NCBI GenBank assembly: GCA_030704615.1
Contig: CM060732.1
Span: forward strand, 77,297,053 to 77,357,052
Length of the DNA: 60,000 bases
Origin: Takakia lepidozioides
Taxonomy: Eukaryota > Streptophyta > Takakiopsida > Takakiales > Takakiaceae
Direction of reading: 5' to 3'
Part shown: in pieces, positions 1 through 11,018 of the stretch
Numbering within the stretch: the first letter of the stretch is position 1
How the letters are laid out: each line of letters begins with the position of its first letter
Notes under the pieces: generated by a model
Databases searched by the model: none
Told to the model about the DNA's origin: nothing
Seen by the model: only the letters and a program-made list of their open reading frames with translations
Made by a program: the position numbers and the translations under genes

Positions 1-590
1 CACCATGTCTGCACGAAATGCTGTCTTGTGGAACGTGATGATGGCAGGATATTGACGACATGGGTGTAGAAGGGATGCTTTAGAAATGTATGAGGAAATG
101 AGACAGGAAGGGGTGATGCATGACAAGGTCACTTCACTTGTACTCTGCATGCATGTGCAAGCCTAGGAACCCTGGAAAAAGGCAAAGGGATGCATGCTGA
201 CACCATCAGATCTGGAATTGCTTCTTCTATGAAGTTGGAGAATAGCCTTGTTGACATGTATGCCAAATGTGGGAGCATGAAGGATGCGCATCTAGTGTTT
301 GACAACATAGGAATGTGGTCTCATGGAAGTGTTGATCGGAGGATATTCTCAGCAAGTTGATATGGCTGCTTTGGACAGCTATGAGGAAATGAGCGAGGAA
401 GGGGTCACACCTGACAACTTCACTTTCGTTTGCAATCTTAATGCTTGTGCCAGTTTTGTGGCCCTGGAAAAGGGCAAAGAGGTACATGCTGACATCACCA
501 AAGCTGGAATTGCGTCATATAAATTTGGAGAATACGCTTGTCAACATGCATGCCAAATGTGGGATTATGGAGGATGCTTCTGTTTCATAA
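1..590 (+). pseudogene. PPR gene remnant (left-truncated)
   Basis: Decayed coding sequence of a plant PPR protein running in from the left edge. Reading across frames gives successive PPR-like pieces: a VLWNVMMAGY-like segment, the MYAKCGSMKDA motif near 255-290, a YEEMSEEGVTPDNFTFVCNL segment near 380-440, and an LEKGKEVHADI segment near 460-500. The frame is broken by an in-frame TGA at 53-55 and by frameshifts near 140-160 and 310-330. It fades out after about 590 in a second, degraded AKCG motif. It is related in sequence to the other PPR loci in the window. No E or DYW domain is present. Non-functional; the rest of the gene would lie to the left. Confidence 0.8.
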
Positions 591-641
591 TCTGATACTA
601 GACATTAACCACAGTAGACCAGCTAACAAGAGTAACGTACA

Positions 642-1433
642 GTGATTGGATCATGTAGAAGGTGTGTACAGATACTCCTGTACGCTGCTCTAACAGGGCT
701 GAGCTCAAGATATCAACATCTATCAGATGCTGTGCTTAGAGGTATCTTTTTCGTGCCCTACCACCAAAACTCCTTGCTGGAAAGAAGCACATCTTATGGG
801 TCCTTTTTTTGTGCTTCAGATTACTGTCATGGTGCTGAAAAGATACTTTCCACAGCACGTACCCCAGTTTTAATTCCTGATTTGTGTCTCACCATTCCAC
901 ATAAACCAGGTGGCATACCGTTGTCACCCCTGCTTTCTTCAATGGTCACCAGGCATTCCAACAGATTTCAAATCATGCTTCATACACGAAATCCATTATC
1001 CATATTGCGTACCGAAAAGACTTTCTACACTATGGCACCATTCCAACCTAGTTCTGAGCCAAATGTAAAGGTCTTTCAGATCTCATTCACAGAGTCTCAA
1101 GAATTTTCAGGTACATCAGGGTCAGACTATCTGCCCTGCAGTTTGCGTTTACTCCAGAAACTATGTTTAGATTACTTGGCTGAGTACCCAACTGTTTGCT
1201 ATAGGCCCAAGTGGCAAAGTGGCCTCCTTACCTTGATACAAATGTCTTACAGGCGTCTTACATGCAATTGCAAAATACTGAAGTACAGGTGGACTAAGGC
1301 ATCTCTCAGTCACCCATACTGTACACATAACAGATTGGCGGTTGTCCACACAGGCCTGCTACTGCCTGCTACTGCCTTTCAAACATGCCTTTTCAAAATC
1401 TTGAGAGGTCCGGTTCTAGTCCCATGGTCATGA
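642..1433 (+). other. 263-codon open frame, no recognised domain; otherwise empty spacer to 2222
   Basis: An open frame of 263 codons starts at the non-ATG codon 642 and ends at 1433. I recognise no domain, signal or repeat in its translation, and no convincing splice sites delimit it. A frame this long is unusual by chance in roughly 45% GC DNA, but base composition and residue usage (rich in Ser, Leu, Thr, Cys) do not look clearly coding. It lies between a PPR remnant and transposon debris, so an old transposon fragment is possible. From 1434 to 2222 I see nothing definable except a weak tRNA-like stretch near 2185-2220. Confidence 0.15.
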
Positions 1434-2222
1434 CAGCACCAAAAACATGACGGTATAACTTAGGGAGTTTGTTCTGTTTCATCTTCCTTGTAGAATACAT
1501 ACAAGAAAATGCCAGAATGCATCTTTCTATTAAAAGAATTCCAGATTGAACCCTTTTTCCTATGGTGTTAGTGAGAGAGTTTTGATTTGTTCTTACAGGT
1601 GCCAACTGGAGGTCCTCAAGCCCTAGGCCGTAATGCCCAGGGGCTGCAAAGTAATAGCCCATTTGGAAATGGGAATTGGGAGTTCTATGGGGCACTCAGT
1701 TGCAGTTGGAGACAATCTGCCAAAGGGACAAATCTTTGAACAAATTGTGTAAAACATTGAAAACAAATATCAATATCAAGACATATTTTTTAGCAAGGTG
1801 ATCATTTTTGGCTCTATTGTAGACAAAGACTCTGCGGAGACATTCAAGTCAATGGAAAAAATGTAGTCAAAGTACCTACACCATGTCGAGGCGCTGATTG
1901 GTGTGTTGTGCTGAGTCATGCTCCCTAGTTCTCTTATGTTGTGCCGAAGCAAAGCAAGAGAGCCAAGAGAGCCCATTGCCGGTTGAGGCTTGTTTTTATC
2001 GAAGGCAATAAAACTAAATGATGAGAAACTAAGTGATGAGCAACGGAAAAGATATGAACAACCAAACAATGAAAGATTTTGCTTGGGGATGACCCCATCT
2101 TTTTTGTGAAAAGTGAAAATTGAACATTGTTCTCAGAATTCGTCGCTAGCCCTAATTGTTTCTTTTTAGTTGACAACCAAGTTGTAGCCCAGTGATAATG
2201 GGCACATACCATGGGTTCAATC

Positions 2223-2764
2223 TGTCAAGTTATTTTACCACTAGTGTGAAACTAGCTAGGAAATAGCTAGCTTTTACATATTGACATTTGGGATTGGCCC
2301 AAGTGTCAATCCAGGGGTCAAGGCAGATTTAGGCCCTGGAGTGGTTATCTTCACGGCAAGCGCGGAAGGCTCATCTTTCTCGAGTTGAGCCTCACCGCGC
2401 CTAGCTATGGCGCCGTAGTGTGGATTCCCCATGGCGTGGGGTGCACTTGGCTTGACTTGTATTTGAGTGATGAGGTTATATATGCATGAGTTTATGCTTC
2501 AGATTTGTGAGCTCGTGCTTGTATTCTTTCTTTATTTATCACTCGAGAAAGATGAGCTCGTATCTGTGAGTGCCAGATACGAGTTAGTTGTAGCACTTGT
2601 GGTTTTTGCTGGAGAATGAGAAAAACCAAGTTGTTATGCAAGGAGCACCGTGGAGCTCTTGGTTGTTAGAAGCGGAGGCGATGTGGGTTACGAGGTGGTA
2701 GACCTTGGCATTCGATCTTCAGCTTCAGAGATGAAAGCACCATGCTGCAGGTAATTCCAGAGCA
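2223..2764 (+). repeat. 542-bp repeat (LTR-like), copy 1
   Basis: Direct repeat of the sequence at 5827-6376, nearly identical apart from small indels. It begins TGTCAAG and ends CCAGAGCA, the TG...CA ends typical of an LTR, and contains matching landmarks (GGCGCCGTAGTGTGG, CTCGAGAAAGAT, TGCAGGTAATTCC). Copy 1 is followed directly by LINE sequence and has no matching short duplication at its two ends (AATC on the left, ACGA on the right), so it is not a clean solo LTR. Like copy 2 it is preceded by AATC. Confidence 0.75.
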
Positions 2765-3600
2765 ACGACCACACCTACCAGAAATTTGGAGGCGCGCCTC
2801 AACCTTGACAATTACCACCTCCTCCAGAAACCAAAATGAAGCTGCAAGCTGGAATCAACTGGTCAACCAAATTAAGGTGAAAAGATGTCAAAGTACTTCT
2901 TTTAAAATATGAAACTGCGAAGAGCTACTCAAACCATTGCTGAGCTATACACTCTTGCCGACGTCAAAACCTCAAATCCCAGAGAAATGTGCACTCCAGC
3001 TTTCCACCACTTCACAACTTTGTTCCAAGAAGACATCAAAAGACCCAACATACCAAAACGGCCTCTTGGATTGCCTTCACTCTATCTCGCAAAAGCTCAT
3101 GCCTATAGATTCCATCCCCCTGCAGGCTGCTGAAATTACTGCTCAAAAGCAGGAGGATGCTCTCAGGCTTATGAGTAACAACAAAACACTCGGGATTGAT
3201 GGTATGCCGGTAGAATTCTACAAGGCGCTATGGACAGAGTACTTATCCAAGGATTTTTGTGACATGGCTAACAGCATTAAAGCCTCAGATCGAATGTCTG
3301 ACTTCATGACTCAAGGGGTTATCACTTTTCAAGAAAGGGGATAGAGCTTGTATAGGGAACTATAGACCCATCACCCTATTTAATGTTGCCTACAAAATAA
3401 TTGTGAAAACCCTTGCCCTTCGCATCCAGCCTCTGCTCCCCTCAATGATCAGAACTGGGCAGGCTGGATTCATCAAAGGCAGATATATACTCGACAATGT
3501 TCTCCTGGCCCAAGAAGCCTCCTTTATGCCACCAATTCAAACCAAGCCCTGGCCCTTTGGGATGAGTGCAGGTTTATAAGGTGGCTCAGTTTGGACATCA
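2765..3600 (+). pseudogene. LINE reverse transcriptase fragment, N-terminal part
   Basis: Non-LTR retrotransposon sequence in the plus orientation, readable over two frames. Diagnostic pieces are LGIDGMPVEFYKALW (the linker and finger region ahead of the RT domain), the NYRPITLFNVAYKIIVKTLA stretch near 3358-3415, and QAGFIKGRYILDNVLLAQE near 3460-3515. These match the order seen in plant L1-type elements. A frameshift separates the first piece (ends near 3344) from the second. The next part of the RT, with the DSEKAFDKVDW motif, lies beyond a 1.4-kb insertion at 5046. No endonuclease domain is visible. Dead copy. Confidence 0.8.
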
Positions 3601-5045
3601 CACTGCAATTTTTCAGCGAGTGCTCTTCATAATATCTGGAACATTGTGCAAATAAGTTAATTTTCATCCCAAATGAAATTGAATGTTGCTAGCCATCTAC
3701 CATATCTACATGTTGGTATGATTATTTTGCAAGTTAGATGATTTTTCATGGAACTATGGACTTTTTAGGACTTGCACTCTAGGCTGTCACATTCCTAGTT
3801 TGTTCATAATTGGACTCTCAAACACTAACTTGCACTTAGTCATTTTACACATGGACTCCGAATATAGATTACCGTTGAGGAATAAAAGACATTGATGAAT
3901 TTGTAGACAATTTCATTCATTTGTTAATGTGCTATGGACTTTTATAGGAACACACTAGACATAGGATGCGAGTTGAATGCGCCGTGTGCCAGCCTGCCGG
4001 TACGGTCGCCGGGGCTTGCCGAAGCCCGAGATGCCATTGGTAGGGCCCGTAGTCAAATCCCCACCCCCGCGCCCCCACGTCGTGCCGTTATTGCCTGTAT
4101 TATAGTACAAAACATAAAAAATCTGAGGGGCTGCAAAAAAACGACGGGTAGTTTGGTGGTTGGATGCACTAATCATCATTGCGGGGGTGCCGAGTTCAAA
4201 CCTCGTCCATGGCGCGATGAAAATTGTATATTTAAGGATCAATACCATTAGATTTTTGCATCTCCAAAAAATTTCTAAGTCCCTCAAGTGGATCTCCACT
4301 CCCCTGTTCCCACATACATACCGCTCCCCCTTGTGTCCACCGCTCCCCTGTGTTACTGCTCCCTGTTCTCCTTGCTCCCTTGTGCTATTGCTCCGCCACT
4401 TCCCTGTTACCGCTCCCCTATTACTACTCCCGGCTCCCTTTGTGTTATTGCTTCCATGTTTTACTGCTTCGCCGTTCCAATAACAAAGGAACGGAGGAGC
4501 GAGGAGCAATAACAGGGGAGCGGAGGAGCAAGGATCAGGGGAGCGTCAGGGCGAGAACAGGGAGCGCCGCAGCAAGAACATGGAGCGTGGGACCCTCGGA
4601 TGGGCGTGAAGCATACATGAGGGACGCGGGGCCGGGATTTGACCACGGGCCCACGGGGACCTTCCCCTTAGCTCTTGGGATCGTACCGGCAAGACGTGCG
4701 CATTCAACTCCCATCATATGTCTAGTGTAAACCGGATTTTTATATACCTCCAAATACACCCAATATTTCAAAAGTCTTCAAAATATTTCATATTTGTGTA
4801 GAACTCTTCAAGGACAATATAAAAATTGTCATTATCTCCAAGTTCTTATAACTAGTCCTATAGAATTGGGGACCCACAAATTAGTTATTTTTCTAAATTA
4901 TGGAATAATATTTCTTATAAAATATATCTCAAATATTTATGGTGTCAGACCTCTTTACTAAAACTGTTAGATATATCATTATCTATTAATGTAAAAATAT
5001 GTTTGAACAAAAAACAGAATTTTTTTTTTTTGCCTATGGACTTTC
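3601..5045. mobile_element. Insertion inside the LINE fragment, includes a fold-back element
   Basis: This stretch separates two parts of the same LINE reverse transcriptase. Its core (about 3950-4735) is a large inverted repeat: the left end reads ACTAGACATA, GAGTTGAATGCGC, GCCGGTACG, GGGCCCG, GTCAAATCC and the same sequence appears reversed and complemented at about 4600-4735. Inside are two further complementary arms built of CTCCCCTGT / ACAGGGGAG units at 4325-4480 and 4490-4570. Short ATGGACTTT motifs recur near 3760, 3934 and 5037 and may mark insertion borders. No transposase is encoded. The flanks (3601-3930 and 4740-5040) are AT-rich and featureless. Confidence 0.55.
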
Positions 5046-5320
5046 ATGGAGGTCGCAGCTGCCGTTTTTGAGCCACCTGATCTTGCACTCACCCTTTGGT
5101 TCTTGGATTCCGAGAAAGCCTTTGACAAAGTAGACTGGTCTTTTTTTCTGGCGGTGCTCAAGAAATTAGTAGGATTTCTTGAGGGCTTCTGTCAATGGAT
5201 GCTCACTCTTTTAAATGGTGCCACCAGCAGAGTCTCAATCAATGCTTCGGGAAGTCACTCCCTATATAGTTTAGGAGGAATCACGTGCGATAAAAAGGTA
5301 TTTTCTATGGGGATATTATT
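5046..5320 (+). pseudogene. LINE reverse transcriptase fragment, central part
   Basis: Continuation of the LINE RT fragment that ends near 3600. It reads LDSEKAFDKVDWSFF, which holds the first catalytic aspartate region of non-LTR RTs (the family pattern is lDfeKAFDrV.W), followed by a GFLEGFCQWMLTLLNGATS segment and a VSINASGSHS segment, matching the family order after the AFD motif. It stops before the catalytic DD motif, where coding resemblance is lost. Same orientation and divergence as the upstream fragment. Confidence 0.75.
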
Positions 5321-5634
5321 ATTTTTGTCTCTTTTTTCATCCACCCTATAATAATTCAATTTTATAATATGCATAATTATATGACAGTTTGTTTTTTAAA
5401 ATTTGACTGTAATCATCAAATATTTGACACCCTATAGTATCATGAAAATAAAACAAGTTTTTCTTAGAGTGCAAAATATTTTATTGCTCAATGCTACGAT
5501 GCATCTATCAAATGAATGAGGAAAACTGTTGTATATCTCGAGGGTAGTGAAAAAATATTCCTCATGTGAGAGAGCGAGGTACCTTACAGCAAGTGAATAA
5601 ACCAAAGCTTCCAGCAATACAATGAGGTCAACAA

Positions 5635-5826
5635 CTAGCGTAGCAGAACTCTAATACTATGCGCATTTTCAAAGCTAGCTTTCCCAAAACAAAGGGTATC
5701 CTGGTCAGGCCACTGCAGGTGGTGGTGGTGGGCTCTTTTGATTATGGCTTTGGTGAATTTGTGCACAATTTTGCTGGCGGTGGAATCAGCCACACCAAAC
5801 ATTTTGTCTATAGTGAGAAAAGAATC
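5635..5826 (-). pseudogene. PIF/Harbinger-like transposase remnant, downstream half
   Basis: On the minus strand the frame reads DSFLTIDKMFGVADSTASKI and then VHKFTKAI. This is the helix-turn-helix-like segment that precedes the DDE domain in PIF/Harbinger transposases (family pattern: TGdsf..i...Fgv..STvskiv..f). The reading stops abruptly at 5826, where a large insertion begins. The upstream half of the same protein appears on the other side of that insertion at 16700-16916. Past about 5635 the frame is lost; possible further remnants reach 5430. Family assignment is by eye. Confidence 0.6.
5823..5826. repeat. 4-bp target-site duplication AATC, left copy
   Basis: AATC directly precedes the TG start of the insertion at 5827 and recurs directly after its CA end at 16696-16699. 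Removing 5827-16699 restores the transposase reading TGDSFLTID in register at the junction, which supports this being a true target duplication. Confidence 0.65.
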
Positions 5827-6376
5827 TGTCAAGTTATTTTACCACTAGTGTGAAACTAGCTAGGAAATAGCTAGCTTTTACATATTGACATTTGGGATTG
5901 GCCCAAGTGTCAATCCAGGGGTCAAGGCAGATTTAGGCCCTGGAGTGGTTATCTTCACGGCAAGCGCGGGAGGCTCATCTTTCTCGAGTTGAGCCTCACC
6001 GCGCCTAGCTATGGCGCCGTAGTGTGGATTCCCCATGGCGTGGGGTGCACTTGGCTTGACTTGTATTTGAGTGATGAGGTTATATATGCATGAGTTTATG
6101 CTTCAGCTTTGTGAGCTCGCATGAGCTTGTGCTTGTATTCTTCTTCTTTATCACTCGAGAAAGATCAGCTCGTATCTATGAGTGCTAGATACGAGTTAGT
6201 TGTAGCACTTGTGGTTTTTGCTTGAGAATGAGAGAAACCAAGTTGTTATGCAAGGAGCACCGTGGAGCTCTTGGTTGTTAGAAGCGGAGGCGATGTGGGT
6301 TACGAGGTGGTAGACCTTGGCATTCGATCTTCAGCTTCAGAGATGAAAGCACCATGCTGCAGGTAATTCCAGAGCA
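5827..6376 (+). repeat. 5' terminal segment, LTR-like, copy 2 of the 542-bp repeat
   Basis: 550 bp, TGTCAAG...CCAGAGCA, matching 2223-2764 nearly throughout; it differs by short indels (for example an added GCATGAGCTC-type stretch near 6118-6130). Because it directly follows the AATC target duplication it is the true left end of the insertion. Six bases after its end lies a PBS-like sequence. No copy of it occurs at the right end of the element. Confidence 0.7.
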
Positions 6377-6382
6377 CCTTGA

Positions 6383-6394
6383 TGGTTTCAGATT
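6383..6394 (+). promoter_or_regulatory. Primer-binding-site-like sequence
   Basis: TGGTTTCAGATT lies six bases after the end of the 5' terminal segment. It agrees at 9 of 12 positions with TGGTATCAGAGC, the common plant PBS complementary to initiator tRNA-Met. Position and partial match suggest a degraded PBS. Confidence 0.4.
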
Positions 6395-7663
6395 GTGTAC
6401 ATGCATGAGCAAGCACGATTGGGAAGAGGACCAGTCAAGAGCAGGTTATAGTGGCTTTGGTGGCAAAGCTGAGAACTGGACTTGGGAATGCGAGCTTTCA
6501 TTGTGTGAAGGATTGCAAGACCAAGCGAAAGGGCTGATTTGGCTTGGGGCAAATCAGTGCACTTTGTGGAGTATGGTGAGATTGGGTTTCAATCTCGAGC
6601 TTCAGCATTGAGAGGGCTCTTGTCATGGCAAGAGCAGGGCTGGAACAGCTAAGAGGTGCGGCAAGGCCATGGAATGTGCACCTAGGGTTTCAGAGCTTGG
6701 AAGAAGAGCTCTTGCACCACAGAGAAGTGTCTTGTGGCTGGAAATGTAAGCCTTAGGGTTTCAGGAGCTTGGCAAAGGCTATGGAGTGCTTAGTCTTGTC
6801 TAGAGAGCATCAAGGAGCCAAGGAGCCAAGATAGGGGGCTGATATCTCTTGTGTGAAGAGGTTGCATGTGTGGAGCATGTATTCAGCTCATTGAAGCTTC
6901 CATCTTCAAGCTTGGAGGGCAAGCAAGGAAGAGGGAAGGGCTGACTTCCCTTATGTGAGGGCAATGTATGTGTGGAGCATGCTATCAGCCTGGTGAAGGC
7001 TTGCACTTTTAGGTGTGGGAGTGCAAGAAAGGAAGGAAGGGGCTGGTTTCCCTGTAGGGCATGTAGCATGCTTTCAGCCTGCTGAAGCTTGTATTTCAGG
7101 TTTGTGGGTGCAAGAAATGAAGCAAAGGAGCTGATTCTCTTATGGTGAGAGTGGGGCATGTGTGGAGCATGCCTTCAGCCCATTGAGGCTCTTGTTTTCA
7201 AGCCTTAGAGAGCTAGAACGGAAGGTCTAGGGCTGGTTTCCACTTGGAGTGAAAGAAAACACTTGTAGGGCCTATGTGAGTTGGGGTTTCAACTTCAAGC
7301 TTGAAGGGAGCGCAACTCTTGAAGCAACAGGTGTAGAGGGCTGGAATAGGCTCTAAGACAGATGCTATGGCCAATGAGAGTGCTTGAATGAGTGCTCACA
7401 AGGGCTGGGAACCAGCAGGGCTTGGTTGTTTGCCATTGAGTTTAGTGGCGTGTTTGGGGAGGCTAAGTGAGAAAGAAGGCTTGGTTTGTGGCAACCACCT
7501 CATGGCTTAGGGCTACTATGGTGGTGTGTGGGAGCCGAAAGAGCAAGGATACCTTGCTGATTTCCTCACAGCCACCATAGCTCGGTGGAAAGAAGCCTAG
7601 AGTCCAAGAGACACAAACCCTAGCTTGGCGTGGCTAAACCCCTTGGAGAAATGGCTAAACTGC

Positions 7664-8305
7664 CAGAGCGGCCATGTGTGGGGCTGTGACCTGTGACGGG
7701 CTGTGTGTGTGAATGTGGGGCTCATGTGACGGGCTGCTGTGGGGGGCCTGTGGGGCTGTGACCTGTGTGGGCTGTGATGGGCTGTGACTGTGACAGGCTG
7801 TGCCCTGTGTGTGGGGCTGTGACGGGCTGTGAACAACGGGCTGTGTGTGACAGGAGGCCCTGTGACGGGCTGTGTGTTGTGGGCCTGTGATGGGCTGTGC
7901 TGTGACAGGCTGTGACTGTGAGGTGTGTGTGGGGGGCTGTGACGGAATGTGTGTGTGTGACAGGCTGTGACGGGCTGTGAGGAGAAGGCTGTGACGGCTG
8001 TGCTGTGAACCTGTGACTGGCCTTTGGGGCTGTGTGTGTGTGAAATGACGGGCTGTGAGGGGCTGTGTGTTGTTGTGTGTTGTGTGTGAAACAAAGATGT
8101 TGTGACAGGCTGTGTGGCCATGACCTGTTGTGTGTGTGTGTGTGTTGGGGGGCTGTGAACAGGAACTGTGCCAAAGGCTGTGTGCTGTGTGTTGTGTTGG
8201 CCTGTGGGACTGTGACGGCTGTGACCAGTGAGCTGTGTGGGCCTGTGCTGGTCTGTGGTGGCCCGTGTTGACCTGTGGACGGCCTGTGCTGACTCGTGGA
8301 GGCAC
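7664..8305 (+). repeat. GT-rich minisatellite of GGCTGTGAC-type units
   Basis: About 640 bp built of short, irregular units such as GGGCTGTGAC, GGCTGTGTGTGTG and GGCCTGTG. The plus strand is strongly G- and T-rich and the C content is low, so the strands are asymmetric. It lies in the leader of the retroelement. Confidence 0.85.
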
Positions 8306-9065
8306 TGGTGGACTGCCTAAGGACTGGCATGTGGTCTGGAAGGCCGAATTTTGAAGCTCGTGGAGGGCGGTTTGAGGAGTATCTTCATGATATTCCCATG
8401 GTCATGCAAGTGAGGGAGAGAGGAGAGGCAGAGTGTTGGGATGAGGCATGCTGGGGTTAGGCATTGCTTTAGCTTCTCTTCCTCGTAGTTTCCACCCTCT
8501 CATTAGGCCAAGACCTTTCCGTAGGTGGAGGCAAGAGTCAGTCCGGGTTTGGGCTGGGGTGTCCTTGCAGGAGCAACACCGTGGAGTTGTTTTTGGTGTG
8601 GGGGAGTTGTCGTCTGATTTCTTGTGTTTGGATCCCCTCCATACCTGCATGCTTGACTGTGCGCCATGCTAGTTTTGTGTGGGCGCTTGTTTTTATAGGT
8701 GATTGGTCCGGATTTGATCACCGGCCAGTCCTAGAGCATGCTGTCGATGGTGAGGCTGGGGTGATGACCAGCCAGACCATCATTGTTTCTCCTGTGGTGA
8801 GGTTGGAGGTGATGACCAGCCAACCATAGGAGTGCTTGCGGTGGATGCAGGTACAGGTGTAGGCTATGTTAGGAACTTAGTATTCCAAACCATAAGCCGC
8901 AACAGGTTCTCTACCCGGTTACCTTGTGAGGGGGTTAGGGACATGTTCATGACCGGTTGAGTGTCACGGATGGTGCCACTAGTGTGGGGACAGTGCCGGT
9001 TCGAGCACTAGCGATCCTAGTGGGTACAAAAGACGAGGTGTGCGATTAGGCCACCTGCACCTCCT

Positions 9066-10550
9066 GTGTCTTCTACGGAAGGTTCTGATTCGGATTGGAA
9101 TCAGGAGGACTCATACCGGCGGTGCAAGTTGTTTCAGTTGCCATTGTTGTGGGACACAAGGAGGAGATGTATGGAGATACCAAGGGGCACGAAAGGTACT
9201 CGGGGCGGTGGGCACCCATCGAGTGAGGAATTTATCCAAGAGTTTGATAGGTGGTGTGATTTGCAGCAAATGCGCAATTCACAAACTATTTACGCCTTTC
9301 ATGGCATGGACGGGGCTGTTTCAGCACTTGAGGGGCCGCCTATGGATGATTACCATGAGTTCGGAAGGGGGCATGAGGTTGAGATCGAGGAGTGGAGGAT
9401 GTACTGGTCACCCGACTTTGCTCCATCAATAGGGGCACTAGAGCACGAGGGCAGATGGCAGTGGCTACACCTGCCGCTGCACCGCAATAAGGTCAAGCAA
9501 GTAGCAGTGGGGACTGGTGGTACAGTAGCTACGACATACACCCAAGCCACTACCGCACCAGCACTAGACCCGTGCCTGCCTTCAACCTATGTTGTGGAGT
9601 TCTTCGAAGAGTTGAGAGGGAACTACCAAGGGGTGTGAGGACAGAGAAGTGCGGAGCTTGCAAGAGTTCCAACGGAAGCCGACCGAGAGCTTGAGGGAGG
9701 CTTTCACTCGCATGAGGCGCTTGATAAATGTAACCCAAAGGGTTACGGAAGCTCAGGCAGTCCAATTCTGGTATGGGATATGGACAAGGAGCTGAGGAGA
9801 AGGGTGCGGGATGCAACTCTCCTACAAGCGGCCCAACCCACCTTAGCAAATGTGTTTTGCTAGCAGAGCGGATAGAGCTCAACATGGTGGAGGAAGGAAG
9901 TGGTCATGGTGGGATTTGCTAAGGAGACACCACGGGTAGTGGTGGTGCTCCTAGCCAACCACTACTCAACGTGCTCAAGGCAACAAGGGGGCTCAGGTGA
10001 AGCTCAGGAAGGGCAGAGAGGACCTCAGATGCAGGGGTCTCTCCCTTCATTTGCTGGCCAACAACGGGCGGATGTGGTGTGCTGGACATGTGGAGGACCC
10101 CATGTCAAGAAGGATTGTCCAGAGGGAGGCAAAGGGCGGCACATGCACAGCCTGCACAGTTACAGTGTGGGCATTGTGGCAAACACGGGCATGGAGAGGC
10201 TCAGTGTTTATGGTTTGCATCCTGAGTTGCGCCCAGGCCAGTTCCAAGGGAACAATGGTGGCCGGGGCGAGGTGGAGCAGCCCAGAGGGGACGAGGGGCC
10301 AGCCACGAGGCAAGGGCAAGCTCAACGTGGCCAAGGACGCGGAGGTCAGGGTGTTGACAAAGGCATGGCCAAACGGCTTCAGCAGCTAGAGCAGAGGCTC
10401 GCTTGCCATGGCTACAGCTCAGGTGGTACCGGCTCTAAGGCGGATGGTCCACCTCCTGCTCCTGAGGGAGGAGATATGGGAGGCATGGGATTCATGTGTG
10501 GAGCAGCACTACCACTAGTGCAGGTGGAGTCTGCTGCAGCCGTGACTTGA
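9066..10550 (+). pseudogene. Retrotransposon gag with two CCHC zinc knuckles (frameshifted)
   Basis: Gag-type capsid and nucleocapsid region. An open frame from 9066 to 9638 ends near VEFFEELRGNYQG; the capsid core then continues in another frame with LQEFQRKPTESLREAF and RMRRLINVTQRVTEAQAVQF (about 9658-9765), which fits the retrotransposon gag pattern. A further open frame (9900-10550) has a CCHC knuckle CWTCGGPHVKKDCP near 10080-10122. A second knuckle, CGHCGKHGHGEAQC, sits near 10165-10207 in a different frame, so a frameshift lies between the two knuckles. After 10550 a Pro/Ser/Thr-rich linker continues in mixed frames to the protease. Non-functional as it stands. Confidence 0.75.
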
Positions 10551-11018
10551 GGAGCAGCACGAGTTCCTGAGCCACGAGGTGCAGAGGTGGAGTTGGATCC
10601 ACAGCGTGGGGAGGCAAGCCGTCAGGCTAGGCTTCCTCAGTCATTCACATTGGCGGAGACAGTGTCGACGCCATCCATGGCACCTAGTTCTCGCCCGACT
10701 GTTACCGAGGCGGAGGTTACTATGCCATTGGGGAGAGCTCCAGGTAGCACCACTACCTAGTGTTGCCAAGGCTACGGCAGCTAGTGTGCTGCTAGGAGCG
10801 GCCACATCTATGTGCCAGGCTCCATTGTTCTCGGCTACCATGATTGCGACGCCGGGGGTAAGACCAGCTGAGGTGTTCAGGCTGGCAGCTACACTCTGTG
10901 AGAGTGGGGAGGTTACTTCATCTTCTGCGGAGATAGTAGGAGGTGTAGTGCCGGAGGGATCCTCGGATTTGAGGGTTAGACTGCCACGGCGGCGCCATGG
11001 CAAGCTGCAGCTGCCAGG

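Larger units (their letters stand above)
6377..9039 (+). other. Retroelement leader with degenerate tandem repeats
   Basis: No gene is visible between the PBS-like site and gag. About 6800-7260 holds three to four degenerate units of roughly 105-110 bp, each with the sequence pattern GGGCTG, TTCCCTTATG, GTGGAGCATG, TTCAGCC, TGAAGCTT, GGGTGCAAGAAA. About 7660-8305 is a GT-rich minisatellite listed separately. About 8400-9039 is unremarkable and GT-rich. Long open frames on the minus strand here only reflect the repeats. Confidence 0.6.

Noticed and set aside
4160-4730. Overlapping frames of 60-180 codons on both strands
   Set aside because: They arise from the inverted, low-complexity arms of the fold-back element.
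2223-6376. The two 542/550-bp repeats as the LTR pair of one 4.2-kb retrotransposon
   Set aside because: The outer flanks (AATC left, CCTT right) do not match, and the interior is LINE plus Harbinger debris. Copy 2 is instead the left end of the element reaching 16695.
7597-8330. Three long minus-strand frames rich in His, Pro, Thr and Ser
   Set aside because: They are translations of the GGCTGTG minisatellite in three frames; length comes from the repeat lacking stops, not from coding.
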